From positions 310,001 to 374,000 of the forward strand of contig JAQOOI010000021.1 of NCBI GenBank assembly GCA_028554645.1: 64,000 nt of DNA, given 5' to 3'. A program made the translations under genes and the position numbers. The stretch comes from Omphalotus guepiniiformis (lineage: Eukaryota > Basidiomycota > Agaricomycetes > Agaricales > Omphalotaceae). The notes beneath the pieces were generated by a model. The model saw only the letters and a list, made by a program, of their open reading frames with translations. It was not told the origin of the DNA and did not search any database. The first letter of the stretch is position 1; each line of letters begins with the position of its first letter. This document shows positions 57,421 through 64,000 of this stretch, piece by piece.

Positions 57421-58921
57421 TGCGTTTTTGGTTTCGGGTTTTGACGTTTGCGTGTCAAAATTTGTGATGTTTCTTCTCCTGAAATGCTGGTTGAGGGAAA
57501 TACTCCGTACGAGTTTGTAGTACAGTAGCTGGTGGTTGTAGTGGTAGTGGTGATAGTTCAAGTAGCGAGTAGTGACGAATCACGCGAAAAGAAGAGGAAA
57601 CAGAAAATTGAATCGAGCGACGCAAAGAGCACCCGAACACCCGATCCCCGTCCCTAAGCTTTCCTAAGCCTATAAAGCTGCGTTTATTGCAATTTCAATT
57701 GACCTGTCCGGATATTCACACGTGATAAATTGTGATAACTGCGAGGGGCTCGAATGTTCGGGAATCGGACGACAGGCGACGGAAATGTGGGGAGATATTC
57801 TATGTGAACGATTGACATTGGGTTTATATGATAATGTATGAGTATGTATGGGTAGGTACTTTCGGAGACTTGGATTGTCAGGAAGAATAGAATAGAAGGA
57901 TTTGAAGTTACTGTGATACAGCTGAAGTGGAAGTGGGGATAGAGAGTGCCAGCGCCACGGAAGGAACCTAGATTGTGATTGGAGAAAGGCTTAGGACATG
58001 TGAACGCAGATGATCATGCATTCATGACGGGTGCCAATGCGTACGAGTTCATATCAAAGCTCACTGTATCCAATAGAGAAATTTCCTTCCTTCTTTCCAG
58101 AATCAAAATGGGTGCGCAATGCGGACAACTCCACTCCCGCCACCACCACCAGATGCATCATTGAGTATCAAAGTAAGGAGATACGAACCCTTGCGTACGT
58201 GGAAGATTTCAGCTGACAGGGACACCTACACATCGTCCAGTACGTTAACGCTCCCGAGCAAAGGAAGATCCGTCGGTACTTGCTCCGTACATAGTAACCC
58301 TCGCTTACACACTCTCCATAACGTGGGCGGCGAGCACGATGATGTAATAACGATCGAGAACCCGTCACAGCCCGTGGCGTAGCCGCTTGTAGCCGCCCAT
58401 ACTCCTTCAGGCAAGCAAAGGCCGGGCTGCCAAGCTCGGAAACTAGGAGGAGGCTCGGAACTTCGGAGGCTCGACCCAGACCAGGGTTCGGCGGTTCGGT
58501 GTTTAGTGTGTTCAGAGCTGTTCAGAGACACTTTTGTGGGCAGAAACAATACCTTTTACCTTGTGGCGGCGCGAGGTGGAGTGGGGAAGGGTTAGTGGCT
58601 GTATATATAAGTCCAAGGATGATGGATCGAGGGCGAGTCTGGGCTAAGACTGGCTTTTTACAGTGACTCTCGAGCAGAAACTAGAACAACGCCTTGAAGC
58701 GATAACGATTCGAACGTCGACTTTCGAGGATTTGGACATTTGAACTCTGGATAGCTGGACAACTGGAGAATTGTCGGGAATTATTGGCGTGTTGGTGAGT
58801 TCGTTTCTTTGTCTTCCAGGGGGACACAAGGAAGCTGAGCCGAGGGTATATTGCAGCATATACATTGCCTATAATCGATATTCGATAACCTATCAACTCT
58901 ACGCACCCGCATACAGTAGCC
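57421..58921. other. Divergent intergenic region, no gene seen
   Basis: About 1.5 kb between two divergent genes. TATA-like TATATATAAG lies near 58602. A GGCTCGG/TTCGG-rich patch lies at 58430-58500. No gene recognised. Confidence 0.5.
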
Positions 58922-59978
58922 ATGACTTCAACCAACCGACCCCAACCACACAGACTATCCTCTCTAACAGGTGCGCAACCTGTTCTTCCCCTGCCACCCT
59001 TGACTAACCAATCCATCAAACCCAGGCAACGCAGACGCAGATTACATCCTCGACCTAGGAACAGACGGTGCCGGAGATGGCGATGTCGATACAGTTGATT
59101 CACTCACCGGAAGCACTACCCCCACCCCCAACCCCGAGCCTACCCAATCCTCATCCTCATCGATCGAAACCTCGCGTATCCGCCGCAGCGCATCATACCT
59201 CCGTAAACTCCACACTGAACCAGGGCCAGGATCGGAACTAAAACAGTTGAAAGAGAGAATGGATAAATCTGATTGTGGGATTTGGTGAGTGCGTTTGCGT
59301 TGTGTCCCCGTATGACGTTACTGAATATACACTCTATCTGTGGTTGTGGTTACTTGAAGCTTCGAACCGGCTTTACACCCCCGCAAAGCACCTTGTTGTC
59401 AAGCGTTGTTTTGTAAAGAACATATAACTGATGTGAGTTGCCTCCCCGGGCCTTCCTCACTTCCTCCGTTCGTACCCCTACTAACCTCACCCTCCCCTCT
59501 TCCCTTCCCCCTCCCCTCTCCCTTCCCCTCCCCTCTCCCCTCCCCTCTCCCCGCACCCCCACACCCACCACCCTCCACCCTCCACACCTTCCACACACTC
59601 CACGCGCATACACACGGACACAAACACTAAAAGTGGCTAACAGGCCCAAACGCATCCACCCCCGGTCTATGTCCCTCATGCGACACACCATGTACAGTTG
59701 ATCCTAAACAGGGATATAACATCATTCTAATCCCCTCGCCTCCCCACACCCTTGCCCCCGCGCACGCACGTAGACACCCGCACCCGCATATCGCACCACC
59801 CGAGACGATTGTGGGTATAGGTGAGGTTCCGAGGCCTGAGGAGGAGGAGGAGGATGGAGACGACGGCGAGGAGGGAGATGATGGGGCGGAGGCGCAGGCG
59901 CATGGACATAGGCATAGATATGGGCATCCACATGAGAGTACGGTTGATGTTGGTGGGATTAAGGATCCTGGGACTTGA
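58922..59978 (+). CDS. RING-finger-like protein
   Basis: Four exons (58922-58970, 59026-59284, 59360-59432, 59634-59978) give 241 aa. The first 95 residues are Ser/Thr/Asp-rich. A compact Cys/His cluster then spans three exons: SDCGICFEPALHPRKAPCC, QALFCKEHITDW, LCPSCDTPC. The C-x2-C, CC, C-x2-H, C-x2-C spacing resembles a RING or RING-like zinc finger of an E3 ubiquitin ligase, with CPxC at the end of the cluster; activity is inferred. The tail is acidic (EEEEEDGDDGEEGDDG) and then His-rich (HGHRHRYGHPH). Intron 3 contains a long polypyrimidine CCCCTCTCC repeat. The gene is complete and lies between the arms of the inverted duplication. Confidence 0.75.
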
Positions 59979-60566
59979 GGGAGTCTTCAAGTCGGGAGGC
60001 TGAGGGGGGGAGGCGAGGGAGGCGGGGAGGGCGAGAGAGGCGAGGAGGAAGGAACACCTGTGGAATGCCAGCAACAAGAGAACAAGGTCAGATTATAGAT
60101 TAGGGTGTTCATGTTATTCCCGATGTACACTGTAACAATAACAATAACAATGGATTCAATACAAATGACTTGGATTTCTTCTTTCGGTGGAAACGGTATG
60201 ATACAGTATACTACTCGTGAACGCGTACATGTTTCTTCTGCCAGGTGGGCCAACACGACCGATCGTGACCGACCGAACGTAATTCGAATCCGAGTCATTA
60301 AGGGACCACACAGGTACAACTGGCACAATTCGAGGAATGGCGACTTTCGCTGGCGGCTGAACTGCCGCACCGTCGAGTTTCACTCTAGTTTCACTAGGAG
60401 AATTTTTGAATCCCAAGTCCGAGTCTACTTGCTTTAGTCCGGAATTGCCGGGCAGCCATCGTCTCGGATGGATGTTTTGATTTTGAAGGACGAAGACGAG
60501 AATGACTCCGGTTGTCATTAGGTAAGAGCGTTTGGCATTCTTCATTGTGTCTAGTCCACTTCCCTG
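59979..60566. other. Intergenic, no gene seen
   Basis: About 590 bp between the RING-like gene and the inner edge of the right inverted arm. No recognised element. Confidence 0.5.
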
Positions 60567-61108
60567 TGAAGGATGGAATGATTGAACAGATTGTGAAAGA
60601 TCAGGAGGCTGAGAAGATTGTTCAGATGTGTGTTTTCAAGCTAGGTGACCGCAATGCCAAGGTGTTAGGAGTCCTTGAGGATGACACTGAAGCAGGCATG
60701 GCTGCTTCCCTTAAGCCAGCATTTGATTCTGTGATGAAGGTGATTCTGCAGAAGGGACCTGATCTTGCTGCTAGGGATGTGAAAGATAGCACCCATGTCA
60801 TGTTTGATGATAAGCATCCAGAGGACTTGAAGGAAATTTGGGAGGCTGAATGGGATAAGAAAGTAAAGGAGAAGTGGGAGCAGCTTGGAGTGAAGTGGGC
60901 TAGTGAGGAGAGTACTGCTAAGAGCTTTGCAGAGATGGAGGGTAAGAGCCATAAGGCAGTTAAGGAGGAAGAAGCAGGGATTATGTTGCAGGAGAGTACT
61001 GGAGGAGAGGAAGAGAAGGGAAAGAAAAGAAAGAGGGATGATAGTGAGAAAGGCAAGGACAATGATGAAGACAGTAAAGAGAAGAAGCAAAAAGTATGGT
61101 TCCAATAG
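60567..61108 (+). pseudogene. 3' fragment of the 916-aa gene
   Basis: Corresponds to the last 175 or so codons of the gene at 49864. The frame is still open from an internal ATG at 60578 to TAG 61106-61108 (176 aa), although an in-frame deletion removed the LAKFFGK-type segment and many substitutions are present. It has no promoter of its own that I can see and lacks the first 80 percent of the gene. The charged tail with the basic cluster (KGKKRKRDDSEKG) and the KKQKVWFQ end are kept. Confidence 0.8.
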
Positions 61109-61874
61109 TAGTAGAAAACTTTCTCAATAGAGTCTCCAATAGCCTTGTTGAATTATATGTACTACAACTTGTATTTACATACTTTCTTTCTAGTTGATTG
61201 TCCAGAGACTTTATTTGCATAGAAAACTTGATTGAGTAATATTGTTCATGTGCATATCCTACAAATCAATTTGTAATACATTTGCACAAGTTCTTACCGG
61301 TTTCTCATGTGGTAATCAGTGGATCGATAAAAAGTTGCTTCAAGCTACATCCTCACTTCCAATAATCATTCCTTCTGGTACCTAAGAAGTAGATGAGAAT
61401 CACTGAGAACATACTAGGTGGGCCTCGAGCCTGACTTGAATCTACTCCGAATCGAACTAGCAATGACAGTTCTTGAACTATGATGGCGTGATTTGTATTG
61501 TGCAATTGAGATATACGTGTTCTCTTCCACCTGAGATTTGTAAGTATCTACATAGAATAGTGTCGTCAGATGGGTCCTTTCGGGAGAAGCGGGTCTCACA
61601 CTATACTTTCCCATTCACACTTCGACTTCGACGTTTCATCGATCCACTTTCAATGGTGCCGCTTTGGTGAACTATTTATGTATTTCGGAAAATTGCCGTC
61701 GCCGTGGGTTGAGTGTGTTCCCATTCCCATGTATATATATCGTGTCTGCGAGTGAGGGATATAGTATATAAGCATACCCCTCAGACGTACGTGTCTCCAG
61801 CTCAAACCTCCTACCCCCCCTCTATCGACAACTTGCACCAGAACTTAAATTTGTGTTTTCTTTAAACGATAGCA

Positions 61875-62990
61875 ATGAAAGTATTAGTATTCGGGTGAGT
61901 GTTATAAAGGTTGCCCTCGAGGAAACCAAAAAGTCAAAACAGCATCGAGTTTACTTACCCCAATCATCGCAGCGCATCTGGATTCATCGGGTTCCCCGTC
62001 GCTCAAGCATTGAGCAGAGCAGGACACGTCGTCTACGGTCAAACTCGTTCAGATGAAAAAGCCAAACAGCTAGCTGCGAACGAAAGTGAGTTGCCTCGAT
62101 AATACCTGGCATAACCGCTGAGGTCCCCCTGGTCTACTCACCTCCAACCCCCTACACACAGTAATCCCAATCGTATGCACCACCGAATCAACAACCTGGC
62201 ACTCCCTCATCCCAACCCTCGACGTCATAATCGAAGCCATCGGCGGAACACCCAACATAGCCATAATCCAACCCTCCATCCTCAAATCAACCATAACAGC
62301 CATATCAACCCTCCGTCCCCAAGACGCACCTAAACTCACATACATATACACGTCAGGTACCTGGGTTCACGGTGAAAATCGCACCGACATCGTTACCGAT
62401 ACAACACCCATAACAAACCCAGCCCAACTCGTTTCTTGGCGGCCCGCATTCGAGCAGGACGTCGTGCGGAGTGAGATTGTGAATGGGATTGTTATTAGGC
62501 CTGCGTTGGTTTATGGGAGGTCGGGGTCTTTGTTGAGTATTCTGTTTGGGAAGATTAAGAGTGAGGGAAAGGTTTCTTGGCCTGGTACACCCGGTGCTAG
62601 ATTCGCACTTGTACATCAAGATGATTTGGCGGAGCTTTATCTTCTGGCGGCGGAGAAGGCGGGGATTGTAGGGGGTAAGATATTCGATGCGGCGAATGAT
62701 GTTACGGAGAGTGTTGATGCGGTTTTGGAGAGGCTGGTGGAGGTTTCGGGTGTAAAAGGTCCTTATGAGTTGACGAAACCTACGAATTGTGAGTTTACCT
62801 CTGACTTTTATGCGATTCCTTATGAATCTGATGGTGATGGATGGGATGTATAGTGTTTGAGACCGCGATGAGTACGACTAGTATCGTGCGACCATACCTC
62901 GCTCGTGCGTTGTTGGGTTGGCAACCTAGGAAAACCGGGCTTTTGGATGGTCTGCAGGTTTATTACGATGCGTTCCTTGCGTCTATTTGA
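61875..62990 (+). CDS. NAD(P)-binding epimerase/dehydratase-like protein, intact copy
   Basis: Four exons (61875-61894, 61973-62085, 62162-62788, 62854-62990) give 298 aa. The N-terminus MKVLVFGASGFIGFPVAQAL is a Rossmann fold with GxxGxxG at residues 7-13. Further family features are YIYTSGTWVHGENR in the strand that usually carries the catalytic Thr/Ser and Tyr, IVIRPALVYGRSGSLL after it, and FALVHQDDLAELYLLAAEKA of extended short-chain dehydrogenases. A YxxxK pair in the usual place is not evident, so it may be an atypical, NmrA- or reductase-like member. The C-terminus has RPYLARALLGWQPRKTGLLD, typical of the family. It is the functional partner of the frameshifted copy at 47896-48997. 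Confidence 0.85.
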
Positions 62991-63348
62991 ATAGGACTCG
63001 GCTTGTGTTGATTGCGCTCGTTCAGATACTTGTAAAATATCCAATGTATTATGTAGACAGTAACGCGTAACGGGTCAGTAGGATACTTACTAGTATTCGC
63101 AAGACAAGTGACACCACCGTCCGAGTCGTATAACTTAGGCGTAGCTGCGTATGCGAGGGCGGTTGGGCCTAATGTTCCCCGAACGATTCAACCACGCGAC
63201 AGAAATTGGCACTGGCAGAAGCGAAGGTAAGTAGTTCATTTACGGTAAGACATATTGAATGGCGCGGAAGTTCAACAATGACCAATACTCAACATGGTAA
63301 GTACATCAACATCTAGCCTTTAACCTACAAATCCACCATCCAAACGGC

Positions 63349-64000
63349 TCAAACAAAATACGACATATCAACCCAAGACGTATAATCACTCCCTACAGCA
63401 CTAGATATATCATAACTCCCAGCTTCACTCGCAGTAAGTTGTGTACCAAAGCTTGCGCGAACAATCCCTGACGCACCACTTCCTGTCGTGTTATAATCCG
63501 CGAAGAGAACGTGGTCTACGCTGTCTGTTTCACCGTCCCAGAGTGACCAGAGAGCTGATTCTGGAGGGATGGTTAGAGTTGTTGATTTGAATATTACTCT
63601 GAGGATCGTTAAATTTTGGGTTTGGGGTTAGTTTCATGTTTCTTTTTGTGAAGTGAAGAAGAATGAGACGAACTTGGCGTAATCTATGAAGCAGAGAGAT
63701 TTTGTTAGACCAGAAGGGATAGATAGAAGTTGATAAACTTACCTCCCCATGGTCTACCGAAGTAGAATGCTCCTGAAGTACCTGATTGTGCGTCTGATGC
63801 AAGTACGACTGTGTTTTTATTGAATACATCTATTTCCTCGTTAAAAACTAGCATGTTACAAGAGACAGGAAGAAAATTCAAGGCTCACAGCTTCCACTAT
63901 CATCTGACTCGCGTCCACTCGCGGTTATACACCCAGAAGCTTTAACAGCAATAGTATTTCCACCAAAGTACGCCAGTCCACCACGTCCGAATATGAAGTC
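63349..64000 (-). CDS. Pectin methylesterase (partial, runs off the window)
   Basis: The 3' end of a carbohydrate esterase family 8 gene on the minus strand, truncated by the window edge. The first visible exon contains DFIFGRGGLAYFGG with the conserved catalytic-site DFIFG, then NKNTVVLASDAQSG and FYFGRPWG, the family's GRPW motif, and a C-terminal WDGETDSVDHVLFADYNTTG. Introns with GT-AG ends occur after SGS, after RPWG and after DYAK. It would be a secreted enzyme removing methyl esters from pectin; the signal peptide is outside the window. The stop is TGA at 63351-63349. Confidence 0.92.

Larger units (their letters stand above)
60567..63047 (+). repeat. Right arm of the 2.5-kb inverted duplication
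   Basis: Matches 47839-50426 on the opposite strand. It begins abruptly at TGAAGGATGG, inside what is coding sequence of the 916-aa gene on the left, and ends after CCAATGT at 63047. The two arms are separated by about 10.1 kb. Confidence 0.9.

Overview
The window looks like the nuclear genome of a filamentous basidiomycete, probably an Agaricomycete. Genes carry many short GT-AG introns (about 50-70 nt). The families include a 17-exon P450, etherase-like GSTs, a non-reducing PKS, a C2H2 plus Zn2Cys6 transcription factor, a Tle1-like hydrolase and a pectinesterase. All gene models below were spliced by eye and checked for reading-frame closure.

Left part (1-9 kb): an FMN/FAD flavoprotein, a microsomal P450 and a GST on the + strand, followed by the RNA polymerase I/III subunit AC19 on the - strand. 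At 9.1-17.8 kb sits a young Ty1/copia retrotransposon (5-bp target duplication, nearly identical LTRs). Its pol frame is broken by two CGA-to-TGA changes. A tRNA-derived SINE is nested in its 3' LTR. At 19.4-34.4 kb are a second GST, a two-finger-plus-Zn2Cys6 regulator, a complete SAT-KS-AT-PT-ACP-ACP-TE polyketide synthase and a DUF2235/Tle1-like hydrolase. The flavoprotein, P450, two GSTs, regulator and PKS could form one secondary-metabolite cluster, split by the retroelement. The regulator and the hydrolase contain introns whose 5' splice sites are not GT.

Middle (36.6-47.7 kb): a tandem duplication of a [monocarboxylate transporter - FEN1] segment. The right copy is intact. The left copy is reduced to a transporter whose first and last exons are fused and a 5' stub of FEN1. 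Between these remnants lies a 4.4-kb non-autonomous element with about 215-bp terminal inverted repeats. It contains 11-bp minisatellites open in several frames, a 140-bp MITE and a 1.1-kb solo LTR, the last two with recognisable empty sites. The solo LTR carries eleven short hairpins with a constant core and co-varying stems.

Right part (47.8-64 kb): a 2.5-kb inverted duplication (47.8-50.4 and 60.6-63.0 kb) brackets about 10 kb. Each arm carries an NAD(P)-binding epimerase-like gene, intact on the right and frameshifted on the left, plus the 3' end of an unrecognised 916-aa nuclear-type protein that is complete only on the left. Between the arms are a YheT/Eht1-type hydrolase, a tail-anchored low-complexity protein and a RING-like protein. 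The window ends inside a pectin methylesterase.
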